Positions 6,091-13,820 of a DNA stretch of 38,561 nucleotides are shown here, piece by piece (the first letter of the stretch is position 1; each line of letters begins with the position of its first letter). Made by a program: the position numbers and the translations under genes. The stretch spans positions 1 to 38,561 of the forward strand of contig JAZQEH010000001.1 in NCBI GenBank assembly GCA_045538895.1. The letters run 5' to 3'. The DNA is from UMGS902 sp045538895. Lineage in GTDB: Bacteria > Bacillota > Clostridia > Oscillospirales > CAG-272. The notes under the pieces were generated by a model, which was given only the letters and a program-made list of their open reading frames with translations, was not told the origin of the DNA and did not search any database.

Positions 6091-8400
6091 TTATTGATTG
6101 GTTTCTTCGGGCTTGTAGCCGTCAAACTCATAATACGGGTAGTCCCACTTCTTGAAGTCCTCGCCAAGAGCCGCATCAAGCTCATCAAGTCTGTCAAAAC
6201 GGCCGTTTACAAAGTGTCTTTCTTCACGCACCTTGCCGTCCTCCCAGACAAAAGTATAGTACGTACCGTAGCGATCGCTTTCAACAAGGCATGGGTGGAG
6301 CCTTATCGACATGTGCTTGTAACTGCCCGTAAAGCCCATATACTTTTTGTAATGCTCTGAATATTTGAAGCCCATTACTCTGGTAAACGCATTCCAACGG
6401 CGGTGCTCAAGCCATGCAAGGTCATTAGCCTTTGCCCATAGCTCTGCCGCCTTGCCACTGTATAAAACGTCCTTGGGGTGTACCGTAGAACCGACAAGCC
6501 TGTATGTGGCACATGCTTTGGTAACATTTTCGTTATGCACCTTTTCGTCGGTGTCAAACACGGAGGTGGTTATCCAGCCGAGCGAGAACACCTTATATTT
6601 AACGTGCATTGTTCTTGCATGGTTTGCCCAGTATTTGTACTCGTTATCCTCGTATACGAGGTCCCAGTCAATATCCTTTTTAACATTTGCACGCTTTTTG
6701 CTTTCATTTTCGGCTTCCTCACGCAAACGTGTTTTGTCATACTTGTCACCGACAACCTTTGCCATAAGCGCATTCTTCGGCATGAAAAGGTTTTCATAGC
6801 TGTATTCCTCACGCAACGAGCCGAAAGCATGCATGTAAATATCGGGGTTTGCACTGTCAAATGAGGTGAAGAGCTTTTTGGTATTAAGAACCTCACACAT
6901 GTCAGAGTCGTATATAGCATATGCAATAACCGTATTTTTAGTACAGTTCTTGTTTACGTGGCACTCACCGATATAACGGCGGAGTTTTTCAGCGGTTTCA
7001 AGGTTTGTGCCGTCACTACCGAGCGCAATAACAAAATAATCGGTATCGGCAAAGCAACCGCTCTGCTGGCTATCCCAGAAAATGCCCGATTCAATGTCAG
7101 CCTCCGTATATGAAAGGTTGCAGTAAACGGGATTCTTACTGTCACCGCTATGGATGAGAATACTGTCATCCGCATTTGCAGTTGCCAGTATTTCGGGATT
7201 TATGTAATTTATTCTCTTACGGAAATCTGCCTCTTTCTCTTTGGAAACAACATTGATATTAAGAGTAACGTCAAGCATCTGTCCCATCCAGTATGCCGCA
7301 AGAATCATTTCTGTACCGATGCCGCCGCTACCCATCACGGTAACGGTAAGCGAACGGTTTTCCCCATCCCTGCTGCAGACTATAGGCTCATAAAGAGGAA
7401 CGTCTTTGAAAAGATTAACCGCAAGGTTTCTCATGCTCTTTACCGGTGTAAGTACGGGTAGATCCTTTTCGGCAAAGCCGTGTTCGTCACGCAAGCGACG
7501 TATAAATCTGCGTTCTACCTGTGTGTAAATATCTTCCTGCGAGAAAAGATAGATGTTTGCGTTTCTTATGCTATCGCAGTTTTCCTTTGTGGAAAGGTCA
7601 ACAAGCGTATGAAGGTTTGAAATCTCTGCGTGTGCACCGGGAGTTTCTACTTCATCAATCAGAAAATAACTGCGCTTATACTTTTTCGGTTTGAGAGCGT
7701 GTGCAAGGTCATCCGATATGCAGATTGCACCGATGAGTTTTGATTCGCTGACAAGGTCACTAATGCCGTTTTCTTCGTTATGAACATCTGTAAATACTAT
7801 TATGGGCTTGAAAAAACCCGTTGCACCCGCATAAAGGCTTTTGGCAAGCGCCAGTGAGCGGTCATTGAGCTTGCTGAAATAAAGCTTTTCACGCCTGAGA
7901 AATGTAACCGTACCCCAAAGCTTTATCTGCGGAAAGATGCCTACCAAAACCTCCAAAATGATAGCGCCTCCTGCTATGGGGGCAACCATGTTGAGGAGAG
8001 CTGCATATATACCGTAAACAGCCGCAATGTTCACCGAGCTGAAAATTGCAAGCATCATATCCTTACCGTTAAGTATATAATCCGTATAGTCCTCGTCCAT
8101 GCTGAAGGTCTGGAGCGAGTGCGCCACACTGTTGAAAATCTCCTCAAAAGCATTGAGCACGGTTTCGCCTTTAAACTCGTCAACTATGTTAGAGTAATAT
8201 CCGACAGCATATCTTATGCACCATATCCCTGCAAAGAACGCAAGAAAAGCGCAGAATTTAAGCAAAGTTTCTCTACGACGTTTTTTGATTACTACTGCTA
8301 TGAATAATCCAACCGCTGCAGCGACAAGCAAAAGCGAAAGCACCGAGAAGAGTCTGCAACAGAATATCTCGCATGTTTTAAGTACAATCGTGTTGTCCAT
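6091..8400 (-). CDS. Membrane protein with Rossmann/RCK-like domains and C-terminal RyR-like domain
   Basis: About 769 residues. The N-terminus has two hydrophobic helices (about residues 15-40 and 45-70), then a further hydrophobic pair at about 115-155, so it should lie in the cytoplasmic membrane. A large soluble part follows: a first alpha/beta segment (FKPIIVFTD...LIGAICISDDL) and a second with a clear nucleotide-binding loop VMGSGGIGTE at about 353-362, as in TrkA-N/RCK domains. The C-terminal 120 residues contain LAWLEHRRWNAF near 665 and HPCLVE near 702, matching the RyR pattern found in bacterial proteins. The layout recalls channels with paired RCK domains. The start at 8400 is chosen because CGGAGGAAC lies just upstream; an upstream ATG at 8421 would overlap that site. 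Role unknown: ligand-gated channel or sensor is inference. Confidence 0.8.
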   Translation of the reverse strand: MDNTIVLKTCEIFCCRLFSVLSLLLVAAAVGLFIAVVIKKRRRETLLKFCAFLAFFAGIWCIRYAVGYYSNIVDEFKGETVLNAFEEIFNSVAHSLQTFSMDEDYTDYILNGKDMMLAIFSSVNIAAVYGIYAALLNMVAPIAGGAIILEVLVGIFPQIKLWGTVTFLRREKLYFSKLNDRSLALAKSLYAGATGFFKPIIVFTDVHNEENGISDLVSESKLIGAICISDDLAHALKPKKYKRSYFLIDEVETPGAHAEISNLHTLVDLSTKENCDSIRNANIYLFSQEDIYTQVERRFIRRLRDEHGFAEKDLPVLTPVKSMRNLAVNLFKDVPLYEPIVCSRDGENRSLTVTVMGSGGIGTEMILAAYWMGQMLDVTLNINVVSKEKEADFRKRINYINPEILATANADDSILIHSGDSKNPVYCNLSYTEADIESGIFWDSQQSGCFADTDYFVIALGSDGTNLETAEKLRRYIGECHVNKNCTKNTVIAYAIYDSDMCEVLNTKKLFTSFDSANPDIYMHAFGSLREEYSYENLFMPKNALMAKVVGDKYDKTRLREEAENESKKRANVKKDIDWDLVYEDNEYKYWANHARTMHVKYKVFSLGWITTSVFDTDEKVHNENVTKACATYRLVGSTVHPKDVLYSGKAAELWAKANDLAWLEHRRWNAFTRVMGFKYSEHYKKYMGFTGSYKHMSIRLHPCLVESDRYGTYYTFVWEDGKVREERHFVNGRFDRLDELDAALGEDFKKWDYPYYEFDGYKPEETNQ

Positions 8401-8469
8401 ATGTTCCTCCGAAAGTATCATTATGTTAATTATAAATCAGCCTTAAAGCGTTGTCAAGGACAGCAGATT

Positions 8470-9321
8470 TTAATTGTTCAAAAGCAGCTTGCGGATATCT
8501 TTTATGTTTTCCAAGGTGAAGTCCTTAAGCTCTCTTACCGCATCGGAGGCAATCCGCTTTATTACCTCGTCGCAAAGCTGTGAATCCATTATTACGTCAA
8601 GCTCTCTCTCGGCTTCTGCTACGTATTCCTCTACCGTTTCAAACTCTCTTTGCTTAAGGAAGCTTTCTATCATGTCAAAGCGAAGAATGTTAAAGTCCTT
8701 TGTCGGGCAGTCCTGCTTTGAAAACTTAAGCTTGTGTTTGGTTCTTGTTCCTTTTTTGAGAACCGCCCGCACATAAGCTTTACATTCATTGGGAATCAGA
8801 CGTATATATTTCAACTCCTTTGGCTCGCGTCCTGAATTCGCACATGCTTCCGCGATGGAATAGGCGATATATCGAAGAGTCTTTTCTGTCGGAACTTCGA
8901 TGAAGCATTTTTCAAAGCTTTTCATAGTTTCATCGTTTACGGATAAAAAGTATACTCCGCAGAACGAGTAAATCAGCCCGTAGTCTTTAAGCTTTTCATA
9001 GTCATCTTCATCAAAGTCCCCCGTGGGAACTTCATCAACGCTTTTTCTCTTTGAGAGTGCTATAAGCAGTTCAACGTCGTGACCGTTAAGCCCTTTCAGC
9101 ACCTCGGCTACGTCATCGTCGCTTAAATCCTTTTTAGAAAACATCTTTTCATTTACGGGGTAGTCAACACCGTTTGGCTCGGGGAAAATAAAAAAACCGT
9201 CGCAAAGCCACTGTATAGTGTTCTTTGCCTCCTTGTAGCCGCAGGAAAACTCAACCTGAATTTCGGGAATTGATACGGTTTGTCTGCCAGATAACAATTC
9301 AACTATCTTCTCAGCATTCAT
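8470..9321 (-). CDS. Putative winged-helix protein of unknown function
   Basis: I do not recognise this 283-residue protein as a named family. Residues 1-50 (VSIPEIQVEFSCGYKEAKNT, then a hydrophobic strand) look like a winged-helix fold with a resemblance to the FtsK gamma domain. Residues about 80-130 (DVELLIALSKRKSVDEV...LKDYGLIYSFCGVYFLS) look like a second one. The C-terminal half is charged and helical with no motif I can name. There is no signal peptide or membrane segment. It precedes the RCK/RyR membrane gene by 69 bases on the same strand, so it may regulate or take part in that system. Confidence 0.6.
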   Translation of the reverse strand: MNAEKIVELLSGRQTVSIPEIQVEFSCGYKEAKNTIQWLCDGFFIFPEPNGVDYPVNEKMFSKKDLSDDDVAEVLKGLNGHDVELLIALSKRKSVDEVPTGDFDEDDYEKLKDYGLIYSFCGVYFLSVNDETMKSFEKCFIEVPTEKTLRYIAYSIAEACANSGREPKELKYIRLIPNECKAYVRAVLKKGTRTKHKLKFSKQDCPTKDFNILRFDMIESFLKQREFETVEEYVAEAERELDVIMDSQLCDEVIKRIASDAVRELKDFTLENIKDIRKLLLNN

Positions 9322-9464
9322 TTATATCACCTCATTTGAAATATAATCGCCTAGTTCTGCTTTTTTCGCAGGAAAAGAAAAAATGACGTGAAAGATACTC
9401 CGCATAGCTCCGAATTTATAATCGCCGTTTTTTTGGTTACACTACTTAAAAAAGGGGTGGTATT

Positions 9465-10448
9465 TTGATAGTAAAAACAAATGCGTATATTATGAGCTTT
9501 GCGGCGGCGGTGGGGCAAAAGGAGGGTGACGGCCCGCTTAAAAACTGCTTTGACTACATCGACACCGATGACCGCTTCGGCATGAAAACGTGGGAGATGG
9601 CGGAGAGTGAATGTTCACGTCTTGCACTTTCGCTTGCACTTGCCAAGCTGCCGCTTGCTCCGTCCGATGTTGATTATCTTATCGCAGGCGACCTTGAAAA
9701 CCAATGTGTAGCCTCCTGCTACGGTCTGCTTTCCTATGAGATTCCGTACATCGGTATTTACGGTGCCTGCTCAAATCTCACCGAGGGAATGGCACTTGCC
9801 TCAATGCTGATTACGGGCGGCATTGCTCGCCGTATAGCCGTTGCAACCTCTTCGCATAACTGTGCCGCAGAAAGACAGTTCCGAGGACCGATAGAGTACG
9901 GCGGTCAGCGCTCACCTACTGCGCAGTGGACGGTTACGGGTGCAGGCGGCTACGTTATAGGCGAGCGGGGAAAAGCAAAAATCGCAGATTGCATGATAGG
10001 CATTGTACAGGATAAGGAGCAGCGTGACATCACAAACATGGGCGCCGCCATGGCACCTGCGGCGGCGGATACTCTGCTTCGCTATTTCAAGGAGTCGCAC
10101 ACAAGTGCAAGCGACTATGATCTGATTGTTACAGGCGACCTCGGCAGCCACGGCAGCGACCTTTTCAAGCATCTTTGCAAAATAAACGGCTATGAGGTGG
10201 ACAATCACGCCGATTGCGGCATGCTTATCTACTCGGAGAGTCAGGATGCACATTCGGGCGGAAGCGGTTGCGGCTGTATCGCAAGCGTTTTCGGCGGTCA
10301 CTTTCTGCCTAAAATTGAAAGCGGAGAGCTGTGCAACGTGCTTGTGATGGCAACAGGGGCACTTATGAACAAGGATTCGGTGACACAGGGGCAGAACATC
10401 CCGTCAATCGCACATCTTGTGCATATCGTTTCGGAGGAAAGAAAATGA
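9465..10448 (+). CDS. spoVAD: Stage V sporulation protein AD
   Basis: SpoVAD is a thiolase-fold protein of the SpoVA complex that binds dipicolinic acid and helps load it into the forespore. The 327-residue sequence has the expected EGDGPL...FDYIDTDDRFGMKTWEMAES, IYGACSNLTEGMALAS, TSSHNCAAERQFR and TGDLGSHGSDLF stretches. The start is TTG at 9465, with AGGGGTGG ending four bases upstream. Its stop overlaps the spoVAE start in ATGA fashion. In most Clostridia the order is spoVAC-spoVAD-spoVAE; here spoVAC is absent upstream and lies instead at 12.1-12.5 kb on the other strand. Confidence 0.93.
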   Translation: MIVKTNAYIMSFAAAVGQKEGDGPLKNCFDYIDTDDRFGMKTWEMAESECSRLALSLALAKLPLAPSDVDYLIAGDLENQCVASCYGLLSYEIPYIGIYGACSNLTEGMALASMLITGGIARRIAVATSSHNCAAERQFRGPIEYGGQRSPTAQWTVTGAGGYVIGERGKAKIADCMIGIVQDKEQRDITNMGAAMAPAAADTLLRYFKESHTSASDYDLIVTGDLGSHGSDLFKHLCKINGYEVDNHADCGMLIYSESQDAHSGGSGCGCIASVFGGHFLPKIESGELCNVLVMATGALMNKDSVTQGQNIPSIAHLVHIVSEERK

Positions 10449-10813
10449 GCAGTATTTCAACCTATATTTTTGCATTTGTGGTGGGTGGTTTGTTTTGTGT
10501 AATTGCGCAGGTTTTAATCGACAAGACCTCGCTTACTCCTGCACGTATTCTGGTGCTTTACGTTTCTGTCGGGGTGCTGCTTTCTGCACTCGGATGGTAT
10601 GACTCCTTGAAAGACCTTGCAGGCTGCGGTGCCACGGTGCCGCTCACGGGATTTGGTGCAGGAATTGCAAGCGGTATAAAAAAAGCCGTTTTTGAGGATG
10701 GCTTTTTAGGCATATTCCGAGGCGGTTTTACCGCAGCGGCGGCAGGATGCTCGGCGGCACTTGTGTTCGGCTACCTTGCCGCACTTGTATTTAAAGGGAA
10801 GCCCAAAAGGTAA
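10445..10813 (+). CDS. spoVAE: Stage V sporulation protein AE (SpoVAEb type)
   Basis: This 122-residue membrane protein has about four hydrophobic helices and the SpoVAE/SpoVAC hallmark CGATVPLTGFGAGIASG around residues 60-76. It belongs to the inner forespore membrane SpoVA channel that moves calcium-dipicolinate. The ATG at 10445 overlaps the spoVAD stop (ATGA), which fixes the start. The protein ends in a basic tail (KGKPKR). The two genes form a compact pair without spoVAC. Confidence 0.9.
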   Translation: MSSISTYIFAFVVGGLFCVIAQVLIDKTSLTPARILVLYVSVGVLLSALGWYDSLKDLAGCGATVPLTGFGAGIASGIKKAVFEDGFLGIFRGGFTAAAAGCSAALVFGYLAALVFKGKPKR

Positions 10814-10881
10814 CTGGCGGCTAAAAATGTGGAAAAACATCGCCCTTTGTGGTATTATGTATTTAAAAGGGCGGTGAGAGG

Positions 10882-11805
10882 ATGGTTTATCCGAGCTATT
10901 TTGAAAAGTTCAGGTGCATAGGCTCTGCATGCAGGCACAACTGCTGCATCGGGTGGGAAATCGACATTGACGAGGATACCTACAGCTATTATAAAACTGT
11001 TGGCGGCGATATGGGCAGCCGCCTTGAAAAGGGAATCGAGCATTGCTCGGTGCCGCATTTTGTGCTTGGAGAGGGCGAGAGATGTCCGTTTCTCAACTCT
11101 TATAATCTTTGCGATATCATCACAGAGCTTGGCGAGGAGCATCTGTGCGGCATTTGTGCGGAACATCCGAGGTTTTATAACGAGCTGCCCGACAGAGTTG
11201 AGGCGGGTATCGGGCTTACGTGCGAGGAGGCTGCACGCATAATTTTGGGCTGTGAAGAGCCTGTAACGCTTGTGGGTGCGGCTCATACCGACGATGAGAT
11301 TATAATTCTGCGTGACGGGATTATTTCGGTTTTGCAAAACAGGGAATTGCCCTTGCAAAGTCGCGTTGAGAAAATGCTTGAGCTCGCGAAAGCGAGGTTG
11401 CCTCGGCGAAAACTTGACGAATGGGCAGAAGTTTTTATGAGTCTTGAACGGCTGGACGAGGGCTGGACGGGGCATTTGAAAATGCTCTGTGGCGATATTG
11501 ATTTTGCGGCATTCGATACGCATATGCGCCTACGGCAGAATGAGTATGAGCAGCTATGCGTGTACTTTATCTATCGCCATTTTGCAAATGCTCCCGATTT
11601 GTACGAGACATCGCTGCGTGCCGCGTTTGCGGCTTTGGGGTATAAAATCCTGCATGCGCTCGGCGCGGCACTTTTCACTGCAAAAGGCGAGTTTACCTTT
11701 GCTGACCAAGTGGAGCTTTGCCGCATGTTTTCAAGTGAAATCGAGTATTCTGATGAGAATATGTATACACTTTTCGATGTGCTTGACAGCGAAGTGGCGG
11801 ATTGA
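10882..11805 (+). CDS. FliB-like lysine N-methylase with cysteine clusters
   Basis: The 307-residue protein resembles the flagellin lysine-N-methylase (FliB) family. It has the N-terminal cysteine cluster CIGSACRHNCC at residues 12-22 followed by IGWEIDID, a second group RCPFLNSYNLCDI, and HLCGICAEHPRF. FliB members methylate lysines of flagellin and the cysteines probably bind a metal or Fe-S centre. It is somewhat shorter than many homologues (which I recall as about 340-400 residues), but no frameshift is seen. GGTGAGAGG precedes the ATG. No flagellar gene occurs in the window, so the target may differ or lie elsewhere. It interrupts the spoVA genes. Confidence 0.82.
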   Translation: MVYPSYFEKFRCIGSACRHNCCIGWEIDIDEDTYSYYKTVGGDMGSRLEKGIEHCSVPHFVLGEGERCPFLNSYNLCDIITELGEEHLCGICAEHPRFYNELPDRVEAGIGLTCEEAARIILGCEEPVTLVGAAHTDDEIIILRDGIISVLQNRELPLQSRVEKMLELAKARLPRRKLDEWAEVFMSLERLDEGWTGHLKMLCGDIDFAAFDTHMRLRQNEYEQLCVYFIYRHFANAPDLYETSLRAAFAALGYKILHALGAALFTAKGEFTFADQVELCRMFSSEIEYSDENMYTLFDVLDSEVAD

Positions 11806-11813
11806 TATAATTA

Positions 11814-12078
11814 TAATTTGCAAAAAAGACCCCCGTATCCGTGTGGTGCATCAGGAAAATCAGGGAATATCAGCTACAAGAAACAAAGGAATTGAGCTTG
11901 CCGCCGGCGACTATATATATTTCGTTGACAGTGATGACATTATTGACAAAAATCTTTGTACCCGTGTCGTTTCGGCAATGGAGAATTCAAATGCAGACAT
12001 TGTTTCTTTTGGAGCATACCGTTTAACCAAGCATGCTTTGGGAAATATTTCAAAAAAGATAGCAAAAAATGACTTGCA
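11814..12078 (+). pseudogene. Family 2 glycosyltransferase fragment
   Basis: In one frame the DNA encodes ICKKDPRIRVVHQENQ, GISATRNKGIELAAGDY and IYFVDSDDIIDK, which is the middle of a GT-A (family 2) glycosyltransferase including the DxD-like metal site. The expected N-terminal start (a VSVIIPVYN-type segment) is missing; the similarity begins abruptly just after the FliB stop. The remainder after about residue 85 is lost and the frame runs into the spoVAC terminator. It is a remnant truncated at both ends and evidence of past rearrangement here. Confidence 0.7.
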
Positions 12079-12094
12079 GTTGCAAGTCATTTTT
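12065..12094. terminator. Bidirectional terminator abutting spoVAC
   Basis: A perfect 14-bp stem AAAAATGACTTGCA/TGCAAGTCATTTTT with a two-base loop. Read on the minus strand it directly follows the spoVAC stop codon and gives a T-run, so it serves spoVAC. On the plus strand it would end any read-through from the FliB gene. Confidence 0.85.
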
Positions 12095-12540
12095 TATATT
12101 ATTTTCACTATCCACAAAATTACGCCGTAGACGGTACCTGACAGTATGCCGTAGAGTATTACAGGCCCTGCAACAGTGAAGATCTTTGCACCGACACCAA
12201 GCACAAGTCCCTCCGCCTTTGTATCAATCGCAGGCGAAACCACGGCGTTTGCAAAGCCTGTTACGGGTACGAGTGTGCCTGCGCCTGCATGCTTTGCAAT
12301 GTTGTCAAAGATGCCGATACCTGTGAGCAATGCGGTGATGAAGATTATCGTGATGCTGACAAGTGCATAGCAGCCGTCCTCGTCAAATTCGGTTACGTTT
12401 GTGTACAGATCGAAAAGCAGTTGTCCGAAAACGCAGATGCTGCCTCCCGTAGCAAAGGCACACAGACAGTTTTTGAAGATTGGGGACTTTGGTGCCGACT
12501 CCTTGACGTGTTTTTTGTAGGCTTCTTTGTTGATGTCCAT
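12094..12540 (-). CDS. spoVAC: Stage V sporulation protein AC
   Basis: The 148-residue protein has an N-terminal soluble stretch followed by about four membrane helices and the family hallmark HAGAGTLVPVTGFANAVVSP near residues 83-102. SpoVAC is the mechanosensitive membrane component of the SpoVA dipicolinate channel in the forespore inner membrane. The ATG at 12540 has AAAGGAGAT upstream, and a sporulation-type promoter can be read further up (12569-12598). It is a single-gene unit with its own terminator, on the opposite strand from spoVAD/spoVAE and about 1.3 kb away. Confidence 0.92.
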   Translation of the reverse strand: MDINKEAYKKHVKESAPKSPIFKNCLCAFATGGSICVFGQLLFDLYTNVTEFDEDGCYALVSITIIFITALLTGIGIFDNIAKHAGAGTLVPVTGFANAVVSPAIDTKAEGLVLGVGAKIFTVAGPVILYGILSGTVYGVILWIVKII

Positions 12541-12568
12541 ATTTATCTCCTTTAACTTCACATATTTA

Positions 12569-12598
12569 CAGTATGCACAGAAAACATAAAAAGTATGC
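12569..12598 (-). promoter_or_regulatory. Possible sigma-G type promoter of spoVAC
   Basis: Reading the minus strand, GCATA (12598-12594) is followed after exactly 18 bases by CATACTG (12575-12569). The forespore sigma-G consensus recalled from Bacillus subtilis is GHATR, 18 bases, CATWHTA, so eleven of twelve positions agree. The distance to the spoVAC ATG is suitable. Forespore expression is what a SpoVA gene needs. Confidence 0.55.
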
Positions 12599-12624
12599 GG
12601 TTCCACTCGGGGTACACAGTTGAA

Positions 12625-12653
12625 TTGATTTGATGAAGGGGTTGTGATATAAT
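12625..12653 (+). promoter_or_regulatory. Housekeeping promoter of the TipAS gene
   Basis: TTGATT (12625-12630) and a perfect TATAAT (12648-12653) are separated by 17 bases, which fits a sigma-A promoter. Transcription would begin near 12660, just before the AGGAGGG ribosome-binding site of the TipAS gene. Confidence 0.6.
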
Positions 12654-12677
12654 GAAAAAGGCAAGGAGGGTATTGCG

Positions 12678-13046
12678 ATGAAAAAATATGCCAAAGAAGT
12701 AAAAGAAAGATGGGGAAATACCGAGGCGTATGCAGAATATGCCGCAAAGACCTATTCAAAGGATAAGCAAGGGGAGCTTGCTGTGGGTATGGAGAGCATA
12801 TTTTGCGAATTTGCTGCCTGCATGAAAAGCGGTGCGACTCCTGAATCAGAAAAAGCCCGAAATCTTGTGAGAAAGCTTCAAAGCTATATCAGTGATAATT
12901 TTTACAACTGCACAGATGAGATTCTTCTTGGACTTTGTGAGATGTATGTTGCGGATGAAAGATTCAAAAAGAACATTGATAAGTATGCCGAGGGTACGGC
13001 AGAATACGTAAGCAAATCGATAGCACACTGCTTGAAAAATAGCTGA
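12678..13046 (+). CDS. Stand-alone TipAS-domain protein
   Basis: The 122-residue protein is one TipAS antibiotic-recognition domain: an N-terminal VKERWGNTEAYAEYAAKTYS, a middle helix, then LCEMYVADERFKKNID and a final helix. In TipA and related regulators this domain sits at the C-terminus of a MerR-type DNA-binding protein and traps thiopeptide antibiotics. Here there is no MerR part, resembling the short TipAS form produced in Streptomyces that binds drug without binding DNA. The start is fixed by AGGAGGG upstream. A strong promoter and terminator make it a single-gene unit. Drug sequestration is inference. Confidence 0.85.
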   Translation: MKKYAKEVKERWGNTEAYAEYAAKTYSKDKQGELAVGMESIFCEFAACMKSGATPESEKARNLVRKLQSYISDNFYNCTDEILLGLCEMYVADERFKKNIDKYAEGTAEYVSKSIAHCLKNS

Positions 13047-13054
13047 ACTGAAAT

Positions 13055-13100
13055 AAGCGTTGCAGAAGAGGGAGATTCCTTGGCTGCAACGCTTGTTTTT
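13055..13100 (+). terminator. Rho-independent terminator of the TipAS gene
   Basis: An 11-bp perfect stem AAGCGTTGCAG (13055-13065) with CTGCAACGCTT (13084-13094) is followed by GTTTTT. It lies a few bases after the TipAS stop codon. Confidence 0.85.
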
Positions 13101-13772
13101 ATGGATGCTTATGGTATAAGGGGCTACGGCTATAAAATAACGATACCGCTACTGGCACGACTCGTATCAATAGCGGTATCAGATATGTGTAAGAACGCAC
13201 AAATTGATAGAAAAAACAGAGGGGCAAATCGCCCCTTTTTTGAGGGAGAGGGGGTGCAAATTGCTCTTTTTTCGCTCAAAGGGGGCAAAATTCAAGGTTT
13301 TAAAATCAGTAACATAAAATTAAATATCATTAGCTATTTGACGGACAACATAATGATTATCAACCTTTACCTTTTGAACTATGTATTCCTTGGTTGCTGA
13401 ATGCTCAATAGTATTTGATGTCATTTTTGAACCTCCTCTTTTTGCTCCTCACCACGATATTAGACTCTACTACTTCCAGCTTTTAGCTGTAAACTATTGT
13501 GTAATCGTTTTTCAACTTGTGTTATGAGCGAAAGAACGTATGTATTAAAGCCTATCAAATTGGCTATTTCAGGAACCGGAAATCCTTGCGGCAAAGATCC
13601 TCGTTCTAAAACCGAAAGGATGTTTTCTCAAAAATTAATATATTTGTGCAAAGACAAACCAAAGTCGGCAAAATCGAGGAATGTATTAACGAAGGTCTGC
13701 TTGTAGAACCTGACAACAAGGTTGGAGCAGAAGGCGTACTGATGATCGTGGAAAGATAATCAGATAAAAAAC
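13101..13772. other. Gene-poor remnant region
   Basis: No complete, recognisable gene is present. The stretch contains a tiny minus-strand ORF (13320-13424), a hairpin-like GGGGCAAAT...GCCCC near 13222-13238, and a two-frame remnant at 13525-13759. In that remnant a plus frame from ATG 13525 carries SGTGNPCGKDPRSKTERMFS; after a shift near the A/T-rich 13630-13640, another frame continues VGKIEECINEGLLVEPDNK and ends in VLMIVER at 13759. The two halves could be one decayed small gene. Its family is unknown. Confidence 0.45.
13320..13424 (-). CDS. Possible 34-residue small protein
   Basis: A minus-strand ORF of 34 codons begins at ATG 13424 with a strong AGAGGAGG site seven bases upstream (13432-13439). 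The product starts MTSNTIEHSATKEYIVQKVK and ends NHYVVRQIANDI. It vaguely recalls the small accessory proteins of clostridial transposons, but I cannot assign it. The good ribosome-binding site is the main reason to list it. Confidence 0.35.
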   Translation of the reverse strand: MTSNTIEHSATKEYIVQKVKVDNHYVVRQIANDI

Positions 13773-13808
13773 AGAGCCGTCACAAGTTCAAATACTTGTG
13801 GCGGCTCT
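13773..13808. terminator. Terminator downstream of the GNAT gene
   Basis: A 15-bp stem (AGAGCCGTCACAAGT with ACTTGTGGCGGCTCT, one G-T type mismatch) with a six-base loop. On the minus strand it follows the GNAT stop and is followed by TGTTTTTTATC. Confidence 0.85.
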
Positions 13809-13820
13809 TGTTATGCCTTA

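Noticed and set aside
9387..9422. Sigma-G promoter before spoVAD
   Set aside because: GCATA and CATAGC are present near 9402-9408 but no partner box falls at the right distance. A TATAAT at 9417-9422 lacks a good -35 box.
13080..13400. 106-codon plus-strand frame after the TipAS terminator
   Set aside because: It starts inside the terminator hairpin, has no family resemblance and overlaps the better-supported minus-strand small ORF.
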